From contig OY821521.1 of the NCBI GenBank assembly GCA_963682025.1, positions 96,456,051-96,520,050 of the forward strand: a stretch of 64,000 nucleotides of DNA, written 5' to 3'. This DNA is from Cordilura impudica (taxonomy: Eukaryota > Arthropoda > Insecta > Diptera > Scathophagidae). The position numbers and the translations under genes are program-made. Each line of letters starts with the position of its first letter. Positions within the stretch are counted from its first letter, which is position 1. Shown piece after piece: positions 54,425-64,000 of the stretch. The notes beneath the pieces are model-generated. The model searched no databases. It saw only the letters and a program-made list of their open reading frames with translations, and was not told the origin of the DNA.

Positions 54425-55150
54425 CGGCCATCCTGTCTTTTCGCACGTCCTCGGCCACTCGTCTGAAAAAAATACAAAGTTCTATACAGTATCTAGTGCA
54501 TCCACTCAGCCAATTCTGACCAGATTCAAATTGTAATTAGCAGAACAAAATTTTATTAGTTCCCCACCTCTTATACAATTAAACAACAATTTAATTTTTA
54601 TTGCACTTTACTTTCATATTTCATCAAACTAATCAACAACAGTCACATCTTATAACACGGTGTATTATTCAAATGTCCATGTCATGTCCCCTACAATAAT
54701 ACAAAAATCAACTTGAAATATAATATACATTGATCAGTTCAGTAATTTTTTTCAATTTCATATTTCAACAAAACAAATTCAAAAAGGATCACTTCTATCC
54801 AGTGACCAGTAGCCCCTATCCGGTTACTAAACTCAATCACCACTTCTATCCAGTGATGTTACCTCGCCTCTATCCGGCACAACTTATACAACTATACTTA
54901 TCCGGCGATTTCAATTATACACAATTGCTTCTAACCAGCAATGCAATCACTTCTGACTAGAACAATGCATACTACATTTTTACATTACATTAATCATATA
55001 TTATCACAAAAATTAAATTATTTAACTCATCCTCATCATCATCATCAATTTCAACAGGGACATGACCTTCAGGCATTCGTTTCATACGATCGTGTGCATA
55101 TTTGTACGTCCTATTATAATTTAAAGATTTAACTACATATCGGTCATCGT
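54425..55150 (-). other. Internal 3' untranslated part of the LTR element
   Basis: It contains a diverged tandem motif based on 'cacttctatccagtgac' and 'ctatccggcaca' (about 54790-54955), in which five to six units can be recognised. No coding frame on the element's strand. Confidence 0.5.
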
Positions 55151-55162
55151 CCAAGACTTCCG

Positions 55163-57400
55163 TCACAAAAATGGACCCTTATACTTTGGGACTAGCTTTT
55201 TTTGATTGCGTTTTTCATTTTGTAATAAAACCAAATCACCCACCACAAATTTGTCCAGTCTGGCTTTAGTACTATCAAACCTCATTTTATCATAGCAAGC
55301 ATATATGTATTTGGTAACTCGACTTTGTGTACAATTTAATGCTAACTGAACATCAGGAAGAGCATCCTGCCAAGCCTGATTACTGGTTTCAGCTGCGGTG
55401 AACATATTCTTTAACGTGCTCATTACTCGCTCAACTCGACCGTTTGCACGAGCACTACCTGTTGCAATCAAATGTAGGTTAATGTTGTGTAAATTTAAAA
55501 ATTCACTAAATTCTCGACTCGCGAAACAACGACCCTGATCAGCAGCAACTCGTATTGGGGCACCAAATAAAGAGATTGCTTGCTTTAAAGTTGCAATACT
55601 ACTAAGAGTATCTATCTATGTTAGTTGTATGATGCAACAAAACATATTTTGTGAACGCGTCTATCAACACAAAGATGTACTCTTTTCTGTCACTTTTTCC
55701 ACACAGTTTTCCAGTCACATTAATATGTAAAGTGCTTGAAGGAATCACTATTTTGGGCATAGAATGCAGTTCAGCTCGATATTTGGAAATTTTACATGTC
55801 ACACAATTATCTACAAGTTTCCTCGCAAACTTTGACATATTTTTGAACCAATAAGGCTCGCAGACTTTTTCGAAGGTTAGTCATAGCCCAAATGTAGTAA
55901 TGCTTCGTGGGTGTTATTGATCATCTTAGAGACCTGAGGACTATTGGCAAACATCGTGATCTACCACTACCTTGTATCTTTCGATAAAGAACACCTGAAC
56001 GAACGTCATCAGTCCGAGAAATATTATCACTAAGAGTCTTCTCATTTAAATCGGATGTAAGTTTTAAAATTTTGCTATCTCGCTGTTGTTCCGCCAAAAG
56101 CCAATTATCAGAAAATTTTCGTTTACTTTAGCAGAAGGTAGTGGATTTATTGAGAAATGTCTGCACGACACATGCAATTTCTTTTTCTACAAACAACTTC
56201 AAACTGGAAAGTTTAAAAGAAAGGCCACCACCTATGCAGTCGGAGAATAAGATCAAGCTTTTTGCATAATGACTGTAAGGAGTTACAGTCAGTAACAACA
56301 ACAAAATTAACTCCATGCAAATAGTGCCAAAAATTCCTAATTTCATTAACAACAGCAAGAGTTACGTACGCTTGCTATAATAGGCAACCACAAAATTCTT
56401 TGTATATTTTTTCTGCATTAAAGCTGCACCGTAGCCAATAGCACTAGCTCATGTGTAATGTTATATTGGACAAGAAGGATCGAATTTTGTTAGTACCGGC
56501 TCAGAAGTCAAAACGCATTTTTAGCTGCTGTCTTATAGCCTAATGCAAATGTTTCCAACCAATTCTACTTTTGCCAGATGTAAAGGTATACAATGGGGCC
56601 ATAATTTGGGAAAATCTTGCCACATATTTCCCAAAGTATGATGCAAGTCCTATAAATTGGCCTAACAGTTTCGGGTGGAGGCAATGTTCTCAAAGCTTCG
56701 AACTTTTTGGGGAACTTTATTATACCACCACTGACTTCAAAACCATGGTACTGTATTTTCTGTTTGAGAAAAGAACACTTTATCGGATTCAATGAGAATC
56801 CTTTATCAGTAAGCACTTGAAGCACAATACGAAGTCTTTCTTTCTTTAAATTTCCTAAAGCATTCATCACTGCACGTTCAAAAGCTGATGGTGAATTTCT
56901 AAGCCCAAATGACATAGTCAGAAATTTATATTGACTGTCAGGGGTTACGAAAGCTGTATACTCAATGGAGTAAGCATGAATAGGTATTTGGTGAATCCCT
57001 GAACCTGTCAAATTGATCTGAGATGAACGATAATACACACATGTTTTTTTCTTCACAGGGAGAATGGGACTAGCAAAAGGTGATGAATTAGGATGAATAA
57101 CACCACAATTTAAAAGTTCATTAATTCTATCTCGAACAATGCCACGCCCTTCAGTGCTTAATCGATAAGGACGTCTATAAACTGTTTTGTTAGGATCCAT
57201 CAGCCGTGTCTGCATTAGTGCCGTATATGCATGAGTGTCAGAGATTCCGGTCACAAAATATTGTTTAAATGAATTCAAAATATCAATTAACTTTGGCCTT
57301 AGGTCCTGGAAAATGTCATAATTTATTAAATCGAAATTTATATCTTTAGACGCAACTGCTTCACATGTATATATAAACAAAATTCACCCTACTGAAACAT
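55163..57400 (-). pseudogene. Ty3-type pol polyprotein, broken
   Basis: Minus strand. The reverse transcriptase frame (56565-57380) contains VYRRPYRLSTEGRGIVRDRI, 'GVIHPNSSPFASPILPVKKK', then a deletion, 'SFGLRNSPSAFERAVMNALG' and 'TDKGFSLNPIKCSFLKQKIQ'. The catalytic YxDD segment is missing between the last two blocks. RNase H follows in fragments around 56130-56360. Integrase begins with a zinc-binding part, 'NCVTCKISKYRAELHSMP', and catalytic-core segments, then 'ATGSARANGRVERVMSTLKN' near 55450 and a C-terminal 'VVGDLVLLQNEKRNQKKLVP' chromodomain-type tail. Multiple stops and frameshifts; enzymatically dead. Confidence 0.85.
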
Positions 57401-57702
57401 AAGTTGTCCGACGTCATATGCATGTTGACTAAGAATTTCGCGTCCAATCATTATTTTATAGCGCAAATAAGAATAGAAATTTCTAAATCAATGCCATCGA
57501 CTTCGATAATCGTTAAAATTTTAATTGTACTATTAACGCTCACATGTCCGATTCCTGTCATTGGCATTAAAGAAATTTAAAATCCACTGATTCTTGAATA
57601 AGCGAAATTTCTGAACCAGAATCATAAAAAAAATTTGTATCTCACCAGAGTGATTCAATGATCCAACAGCTGTATCGATAAAACATAATTCCACTTGGCG
57701 AT

Positions 57703-58500
57703 CTATTGAAGAAATTCCAGCACTATCACCAATTTGTTGGGAACAACCTTAGGGCAGCTTGATGCATAGTGACTAGTATATTGACTGTTGAAACAGCTCT
57801 CATTCGGCTTTACTGAATTTCTAAAATAATTATTGTTGCTCAAATTTGAATTCTGGTTACTGATGTTCTTGAATCTGCAATGCAATGCCTTATGTCCTGA
57901 CTTGCCACAATTAAAGCATTGTATGCTTGACAATGATGTTGATGCCTTGTATCTTTTCGTATCTGGACCACTCATGTCATTCTGCGTAACAGCTTTCTTC
58001 TTTAAAAACGACATAGCGTTCAGTTCTTATTTCTTGTATCAATATCCGCGGTAAAAGTAAGACGATGCAGTCTAGGCTGAAACTGAGAAATGTGGGTTAA
58101 CACTGTGGAAACCGCTGTTCGGTTGAGAATTTTTTTTTTTCATCGAGCCATCAAAGATGTTATCATTGTTGCAGCATATGCGATGTCCTTAGGGACAGTA
58201 TCACACAGAAAAAAACATCCTTAAATTCTGTCTAAGTTGTTTCTGGATACAGAACTTGACCTAACAAGACAGACGCTTGGCCTTAAAGAGCTCGAATTAG
58301 GATATTCATCAAAGATGCTTTTTGCGGTGACTTTTCGCGAAACCCACATGTCCATCAGCGCTGGAAAATGGTTTTCTTACTTCCACAAAAGCTAAAACGC
58401 TAAGATTTTGTTGCTCGAACAAAATGCGTAATTCTTCCTCGCTTGAAGTTTGCAGGGAAGCTTGAGTCAATCCCACTTCTGATGTCAGTTTTTCATTCAT
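57703..58500 (-). pseudogene. Ty3-type gag, broken
   Basis: The first frame (58309-58500) starts inside the end of the 5' LTR and gives an acidic and helical N-terminus. A second frame (57703-58014) carries a CCHC nucleocapsid knuckle, 'CFNCGKSGHKALHC', followed by a second, degenerate cysteine cluster (CFNSQYTSHYASSCP). Between them is a region without an open frame. The knuckle binds element RNA in the capsid particle. The protease region should follow at about 57400-57700 and is not recognisable. Confidence 0.75.
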
Positions 58501-58717
58501 TTTAGAATGTTTTAATCAAAATTTGATAAAAAATAAAACAATTTATTTATTTTAAATAATTTATTTACTTTTGAAATTGAAAACGAGGCAGTCTCGACAT
58601 GCTGCTACTGTTCTTGCTTTTTTTAACTTCAGTAGTGCCAGTCGATTCTACCCAAGCTTTGACATAAATGTCGCCGCTTGCCGTATTATATTATGAACTA
58701 AATCAGTACTCGAACAG
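58483..58717 (-). repeat. 5' LTR of the Ty3-type element
   Basis: Matches 54191-54424 throughout; the inner edge reads TGTCAG on the + strand. Confidence 0.85.
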
Positions 58718-58785
58718 GCCTAAAATGTTTTTTGAACTAGTTTGTATTTGAAACCTGATTTAAGATTTTTTTACGAATACGGCTG

Positions 58786-59209
58786 TGAGTATTTATTTTA
58801 TAGAGAATTTAAACACAGAAAAAGGGTCAAGCATTCGTTGGAAGGGAATTCAATATGTCGAAATTGTCCTATTGGAAAGCACTCTTTTCAATATATTCAT
58901 CATTGGGTCAGTGGAGACTCATCGCAAAATCAACCAAAAAACATCATATTGGAGACCTATTCTTTAAATAAAATTTGGGCATGGTCTTAGACATATACAT
59001 TCACAGCTTATTTCGTATGTTACTAGAAATAAGTTCACAATAAAAAAAATTTGAAATAAACGACAAAGAGTTATTCAGTATGCAAATTTTTGTGAGTAAA
59101 AAAAAACTAGAAAATAGTCAAGCTTTATATCAAATGTCGTTACTTTTAATAATGCAAAAACCTTAGTTTTACAAAGAAGGATCTAAGTTCTGCATAGCAA
59201 AATATACTC
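58786..59209. other. Spacer, nothing recognised
   Basis: An 82-codon frame (58742-58990) overlaps the end of the TIR element and has no known motif. Confidence 0.45.
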
Positions 59210-59511
59210 GTACAGCTGTTTTGGTTAACCCAAAATTGTTTGGTAAACAAAATTTAATTGATATACCTTTTGTAGAACCAACCTAATGAGAATTCAAGCA
59301 AAACCTATTTGTATTATGACTAACTAAAATATAAAACTACTTTGAATCAAATACATTAGTATATGAGCACACATTTCATACTACAATTGTACATACGTTT
59401 TTCTTAGACTTGAAAAATACAATTTGATTTTGGCTTTACTAACAATTCGCTTTTGGTTACTGATGACGGCTTATGACGGCTGATGACTCACTTGACCCGA
59501 AATAGCTGTAC
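59210..59511. mobile_element. Possible MITE with GTACAGCTRTTTYGG ends
   Basis: Left end GTACAGCTGTTTTGGTTAAC; right end, reverse complemented, GTACAGCTATTTCGGGTCAA. About 300 bp, non-coding. The inverted repeat is short, so this is a weak call. Confidence 0.4.
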
Positions 59512-59779
59512 AAACTCTCTTACATAATATAGATAAATTTTATTAAAAAACTCTGATCTTATGCTTGATAAATTTCTGACTCAATCATTAAAATAATAAA
59601 GATCGAAATTAAGATTTTTTATTTATATTTATATAAATAGAAAATTATAAATTAACAAAAAATCTTTCACATAAAGAAAAATTTTAATGAAAAGAAAACT
59701 TCATTGAATAAGGGTGTCACAGCTAATTTCGTTTCCCAAACATAAATTTTTCGTTCTCATAATTTTTTTTTTTTTTATA

Positions 59780-60560
59780 TGTAACGGTATATTAAAATTA
59801 GTACTTGGTAGGGTATCCTTTACTTTTGATAACATCGTTTATTCGGCACTTCAAACAGCTTTTTGTTGTATTTCGGTGATTTTTTCTCCCTATCTGTTTT
59901 AAAACGATTTTCAAAGTTTTTGCCAAAGATTTCAATTACATTGAGATCTGGAAATTTGGACAATGTGGGGATAATTCCATATAAGAAAAGTTAGATTTTT
60001 GCTTTGGGTTGTTATCCTGGTAAATTCTGAAATTATCTTTAATGCCCAATTTAACAGCACTTTCAAGTGAATTTTGCTGTAGGATTTTAAAATAGTCTTT
60101 TTTTGTCCTTTGTGGTCTCAATAAATGCTTATTTTCCTACTCCTGCGGACGACATATAAGCTCATGCCATTATACTCTTTTTAACCCGCTGAATATTAGG
60201 CTAACACCAGACAAATTATTTGCCCAGTCCCAAATAAGTATTATTTACTTTCATCAGCAACAATTGCTGTATTCCAGAATTGACGTCCTTGTAGCCATAA
60301 TTTTTGACCAAAATCTGAATGACTAAATCTATTCTTTTGGGCTTATGAATAGTGTGTTTCCAGATCCTTTCTTATTGCATAGAGGGTCTAACATTTTATT
60401 TTTCTGAAATTGTGTTCTTCAGAACTTGTTCATAGCACGATACCTATACGTAGGACACTATGGGTCTAAGGAGATTGTTTGGTTTGTGGATTTTTGGTAG
60501 TAAATATATCCTCAGAGCTGTTACAGCAGAAAAATATAATTTTCGTTTCTGCCATCAGTC
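59780..60560 (-). pseudogene. Tc1-like transposase, degraded
   Basis: Minus strand, read through stops: 'LVKNYGYKDVN', 'QRVKKSIMAWAYMSSAGVG', then the frame at 59936-60121 with 'TTKDKKDYFKILQQNSLESA', 'LGIKDNFRIYQDNNPKQKSN' (the second catalytic aspartate block, usually FQQDNDPKH) and 'CPNFQIS'. It continues in other frames with 'VIEIFGKNFENRFK' (ENLW-type block). Blocks are in the order expected of a Tc1 DD34E enzyme. Stops are many, and no inverted termini were found. Confidence 0.65.
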
Positions 60561-60889
60561 AATGTGTTTTCCTTTATATAGCTCGGAAACAATGATATTA
60601 TTATCCCTTTGAAGCTATTGTGTTAAGTCCATTCTTAATACGCGAGAGATGTTTTTAACATCTATAGTGTCTCCAATGTCTCCATATTATTCGATAATTT
60701 AGTAAAACGAATATCATACTAGGGCGGTCCCAGAACAACCCTACCTGACGTAGAGATGGCGGCAGTAGTTTGATAAAAATTATTTTGGTGAAGTGTGGCA
60801 ACTTTATAAATCATATGTTTTAAGTTGCAAATCGCCACGTTGTTTAGTATATAAATTGGTCACCGCTATGTCAGTCACTACTTTCACTT
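60561..60889. other. Spacer between two transposase relics
   Basis: No feature was recognised. Confidence 0.4.
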
Positions 60890-61630
60890 GAAAGGTCCCA
60901 GTTTAACCAATATTAAAGCCGAGCTAGATTTTACTTTGGTAAACTATACTCCGAAATAGTTGACTAATTGAGGTGGCCACACCAGAAACGGCTAAGAAAG
61001 TCCACATAATGGCATTGATTTTGGATGAACGTCGCCTGAGGGTACTTTAGCTAGCTGAAATGATAGGCTTATCAAAAATTGCTATACATCGCGTATGGAC
61101 CGAATATTTGGAGATGAGAAAGGTGTCTGATAGATAGGTGTCGCGTTTGATCACAATAGAACAAAAACAGCGTCGTGAATATATATCACACTTGAGATGA
61201 AGGAACAGTCAAAATAATAGACTGCAATGAGAGAATTGTGTCTAAAGAAGGCGATTTCATTGGTTTATTGGGATCTGCATGGGATAATTATTATTGATTA
61301 TCTTCGAAAAGGAAAAAAAACAGTCAACGGCGACTGTTCATTAACACAATGCACCAGTTTACATATCCAATGTTGGCATGGCCAAAATCCATGAATTAGA
61401 GTTCAATTTACATCGTCACGCAACTTGTTTCTCAAACTTAGCTCTATCGGATTATTTTCTATATCCACACTTAAAAAAATGGCTCTGTGGTAAGAGATTT
61501 GCCAACAATGAAGAGGTGGAGTCTGCGGTTGACGGCTATTTAAAGCGCTAGATAGTTCTTACTATAGGCAGGGTATAGAAGCAATTGAATATCGCTGGGA
61601 AAAATGTATCGAGCTAGAAGGAGATTATAT
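60890..61630 (+). pseudogene. mariner transposase relic (SETMAR-like group)
   Basis: The + strand, with frameshifts, gives an N-terminal helix-turn-helix part, 'LAEMIGLSKIAIHRVWTEYL' and 'MRKVSDR'. A deleted centre follows, then 'HNAPVYISNVGMAKIHELEF' (second catalytic block), 'LALSDYFLYPHLKKWLCGKR' (third block, usually LAPSDFFLFPNLKKWL) and the C-terminus 'VDGYFKALDSSYYRQGIEAI' plus 'EYRWEKCIELEGDYI'. The ending is very typical of this mariner group. The first catalytic aspartate region is lost. Confidence 0.75.
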
Positions 61631-61632
61631 AT

Positions 61633-62116
61633 TCATTTATTTATTTATTTGTATCTTGGTCTATGGAATTAATCCTTACAGACTATTTACAAAGAAAAAC
61701 ATTTTAAAATTCATTTTATTCATGAATTTAGAAAGCATATTATTTTAATTAATCTATAAAGTTCATTAAATTGAATACACATTCTCTTGAGAGGGTCTGC
61801 ATTTGCATAATTAGCTCTATAGAACTGTACAGACAAAGGTGAGAAGTAACGTGTTGGTCGTTGAGGAATGTTGAATCATATATTGTTTATCAGGAAACCA
61901 GAACAAACACCACCATTAATTATATTAAGAAGAAATGAAACATTTAGCATAGTTCTCCGGTTTTTAAAAGTTGGTAGCTTAATAAGGGCAAGTCTACTGG
62001 TATAGGATGGAAGATTACTTGGATTGAAGTTTAAACTCCGAAGACAAAAAAAAGGAATTATTTCTGCATAAATTCCAGACTGTCGGTATGAATTTGGTAG
62101 ATTGGGTCTCATATTA
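61633..62116 (-). pseudogene. jockey/CR1-like LINE 3' end
   Basis: Minus strand, 5'-truncated. The frame 61876-62112 gives 'NPSNLPSYTSRLALIKLPTF', 'KNRRTMLNVSFLLNIINGGV', then 'PQRPTRYFSPLS'-like sequence after a frameshift. This is the C-terminal end of a jockey-side reverse transcriptase. The 3' untranslated end closes with 'atagaccaagatacaaataa' and a short (AAAT)n tail at 61633-61655, the classical tail of this group and unlike the pentanucleotide tails of the other three non-LTR fragments. There is no RNase H. Confidence 0.7.
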
Positions 62117-63372
62117 TAAAGGGTTATCCATTTTGCGGCTTCAAAAGTAAACGTAAATGAAACACATATAAAATATTTATTTTCATGATATTTGTTTTTT
62201 ATTATAAGGTTTGAACGTTGACATTATGTGTGAAACATTACATCATTTAAATTACCACCACGCGAATTGTTGTAAGCAATGATTATTTTGGGGTAATTTT
62301 CGACCACTTTTTGACACATATTGGGCGGTATCTCAGCCACAACTTGACGAATGTTGGTTTTTAAGTGCCCATGAGTTAATGATTTATCTGCATAAACACG
62401 GTCTTTCGCGCAGCCCCACAAAAAAAAGTCTAATGGTGTCAAATCGCATGATCTTGGTGGCCAATTGATATCGCCACGACGAGAAATTACGCGACCAGGA
62501 AATGTCTGTTGCAATAAAGCCATATTCGCTCGAGTTTTGTGGCATGTGGCATCGTCTTGTTGAAACCACATATTCTCCAAGTCGTATTCTTCAATAGCAG
62601 GCAAAAAAAGTCGGTTATCATATGACCATAACGCTCCGAATTGACGGTGACAATCGTTCCATCATCGTTTTCGAAGAAGTAAGGTCCAATCATACCTTCG
62701 GACCAAAGAGCGCACCAAACAGTGACTTTTTGTCACTGAGGATTCTCAGAACCCCAAATATGACAATTTTGTTTATTAACATATCCACCGAGTGAGAAAT
62801 GTGCTTCATCGCTGAAGAAAATTTTGTTCGAAAAATCGCCGTCCACCGCCTGTTATACAAGCACCAATTCCACGTATCTACGACGTTGTGAATGGTCAGC
62901 TGGCTTCAGTTGTTGTATGAGCTGGACTTTATATGGATGTAGGTGTAGATCCAAATGCAAAATACGCCATAATGTGCCGTAAGACAGTCCTAATTCCTGA
63001 TAACGACGAGGAATCGACACATTCGGGTCTTCGGCAACACTTTCACTTACAGCAGCGATATTTTCAGGCCTTATAATATCTGTAACCGCTCCAGTCTTTT
63101 CAAATTTCTTCACAATTTTGCCAATTGTTTGCGTAGTTGGACGATTATGTCAACCATAATCTCCTCTTAAAGCACGATATGTGGCTGTGCCAGAATCACC
63201 ATTTTTGTAGTAGGTTTTAATAATTTTTATGCGTTGCGTGATAGTTAAGCGATCCATTTTCGACAATGTCAGACTTTCAACTGAAAAGAAAAAAATTGGT
63301 TTAACAACTTAGTTTGACAGATGTCGAATTCCAACCCTATACTTTTGAAACCACGAAATGGATAACCCTTTA
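62117..63372 (-). mobile_element. mariner-family transposon, nearly complete
   Basis: The element spans 62119-63370 between TA target duplications. Inverted termini of about 28 bp: AAGGGTTATCCATTTTGCGG left and AAGGGTTATCCATTTCGTGG right (reverse complement), both followed by 'ttcaaaagt'. It encodes a transposase on the minus strand with only four disabling changes, so it is a comparatively young copy. Confidence 0.92.
62224..63257 (-). pseudogene. mariner-family transposase, four lesions
   Basis: Start at 63257 (MDRLTITQRIKIIKTYYKNG), with paired helix-turn-helix domains through 'IVKKFEKTGAVTDIIRPENI'. The catalytic core has its first aspartate in FFSDEAHFSLGGYVNKQNCH, the second in MWFQQDDATCHKTRANMA (family usually QQDGATCH), and the third in NWPPRSCDLTPLDFFLWG. 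The C-terminus is 'SRGGNLNDVMFHT'. Lesions: stops after YG (near 63150), after LVLV (near 62850) and after NPQ (near 62740), and one frameshift near 62610 in a T run. Everything else is collinear over about 345 codons. The enzyme would bind the 28-bp termini and integrate at TA. Confidence 0.88.
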
Positions 63373-63847
63373 GAAACATATTCAGAAATAAAGAAAATTT
63401 TTGCTTCTCGTACTTACACGAAATGTAATAAACTGTTAAATAACCTTTATGAACATATCACGCGATTTTTATCTAAAAAAATTTCGCCTGCGACGCTTAA
63501 ACCAATAACAAAAACCATAAAATAGTATCCATCTGCGATATATCTTCATTCGTCAAAAAAGTCGAATTTTTTTCATTACAGACATGCCAGAATTTGACGC
63601 AATAGTTTCGCCGCGGTTATTTTCATATAATCTTTAAATACAAATTTAGATACTAATTTTATTAAAAAAAAAAATACAAAACTTAGTTTTTAATTATATA
63701 AAAAATAAATAAAAATATATAAAAATAAAATATATTTGATATTCTACCGATCTAGAAATAAGAATATATTAAAAAAAAACTTAAAAAGTCGGTAAAATCC
63801 CTAATATATCCAGTTCTGAAAGGTAGAAAAGGTCAAGATATACTCCA
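63373..63847. other. A+T-rich spacer, nothing recognised
   Basis: No coding or repeat signal apart from homopolymer runs. Confidence 0.5.
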
Positions 63848-64000
63848 TCTTTATACCCTCCACTCCAGTGTGCAGAGGGTATATATAAGTTTGTCATTCC
63901 GTTTGTAATAATTAGAAAAAAAAATTTGGACCCCATAAAATATATATATTTGTGATCCTTATAACAACCGGATGTCCGTCTGTCCGTCTGTCCGTCTGTC
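63848..64000 (+). repeat. mini-me/INE-1-like repeat, running off the window
   Basis: It begins 'tttataccctccactccagt' with 'gtgcagagggtatatata', an end hairpin, then 'agtttgtcattccgtttgta', 'ccccataaaatatatatatt' and a (GTCY)n array (tccgtctgtccgtctgtccg) at the edge. This is the classic order of mini-me-type elements of Diptera; the remainder lies beyond the window. Confidence 0.85.

Larger units (their letters stand above)
54187..58721 (-). mobile_element. Ty3-type LTR retrotransposon, defective
   Basis: Two direct LTRs of about 230 bp (54191-54424 and 58483-58716) are flanked by the 4-base repeat GCCT (54187-54190 and 58718-58721). The coding order on the minus strand is gag with a CCHC knuckle, protease region, reverse transcriptase, RNase H, integrase: the Ty3 order. 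No envelope gene was seen. All genes are broken. LTR divergence of several percent, by eye, indicates an insertion that is not recent. Confidence 0.9.
53381..58785. mobile_element. TIR element (CAGCCGKATTC ends) interrupted by an LTR retrotransposon
   Basis: Left end CAGCCGGATTCATAATAATT at 53381; right end, reverse complemented, CAGCCGTATTCGTAAAAAAA at 58785, followed on each side by 'ttaaa' and 'atttcaaat' blocks. The LTR element (54191-58717) lies inside, so the original element is about 870 bp and non-coding. No clear target duplication was seen. Confidence 0.6.

Noticed and set aside
54730..54960. + strand 76-codon frame with repeated 'YPV' residues
   Set aside because: It is antisense to the LTR retrotransposon and is produced by the diverged tandem DNA motif in its 3' internal region.
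51826..64000. Search for the next CNG channel exon (end of S6, C-linker)
   Set aside because: No + strand segment reading like the expected NVGSMISN start, preceded by an acceptor in phase 1, was seen; it presumably lies beyond the window.
1..64000. CRISPR arrays, operons, bacterial or viral genes
   Set aside because: No regularly spaced identical repeats with unique spacers, no ribosome-binding-site gene clusters, and no capsid or envelope genes. All multi-copy DNA fits eukaryotic transposons or simple repeats.

Overview
This window is nuclear DNA from a higher fly, most likely a calyptrate (blowfly, flesh fly or house-fly type). Four things suggest this: a strong A+T bias, three exons of a cyclic nucleotide-gated (CNG) channel that read almost like the Drosophila protein, fly-type U1 snRNA sequence, and many mini-me/INE-1-type repeats carrying (GTCY)n arrays. 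Nothing bacterial, viral or operon-like was seen.

Only one host protein gene is supported, on the + strand. Its firm exons are 39905-40192, 40254-40416 and 51286-51825. A candidate first coding exon at 14471-14518 joins them in phase. The introns would be about 25.4 kb, 61 bp, 10.9 kb and more than 12 kb. The C-linker and cyclic-nucleotide-binding domain must lie beyond the right edge. Nearly everything else is transposable-element (TE) debris inside or upstream of these introns.

Layout: 1-3150 holds repeat fragments, a non-LTR gag fragment and a 5'-truncated non-LTR element with an 11-bp target-site duplication (TSD). 5384-7226 is a deleted Transib element with RSS-like CACAGTG ends and a CGACG TSD. 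8230-8600 is Tc1 debris and 8720-11319 a piggyBac element whose empty site survives just downstream. 11896-12117 is a tRNA-derived SINE. 15716-21625 is a four-level nest: repeat, then a hAT element (TSD CCCTATAC), then a foldback element with 1.1-kb arms (TSD ATGGGTAC), then a Penelope-like remnant. 21622-34598 is dominated by an 800-bp interspersed repeat, here called family R, in both orientations, with a second non-LTR element, a MITE and a mariner-like relic. 35977-36240 is a tandem pair of 5'-truncated U1 snRNA sequences. 37136-37830 is a third non-LTR fragment.

The 10.9-kb channel intron contains a 5.5-kb element with about 500-bp inverted termini (42545-48074). It encodes an uncharacterised transposase-like protein with a 54-nt intron, and a ZMYM1-like hAT element is inserted in it. 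Next to it is a 1500-bp TA-flanked palindromic element. The final intron holds a Ty3-type LTR element nested in a terminal-inverted-repeat element, Tc1 and mariner relics, a jockey-like LINE tail and a young mariner-family copy (62119-63370).

The most novel items are the long-TIR element, the Transib copy, the U1-derived pair, the foldback/hAT nest, and the pentanucleotide tails shared by three non-LTR elements. Family names rest on motifs recognised by eye; no database search was possible.
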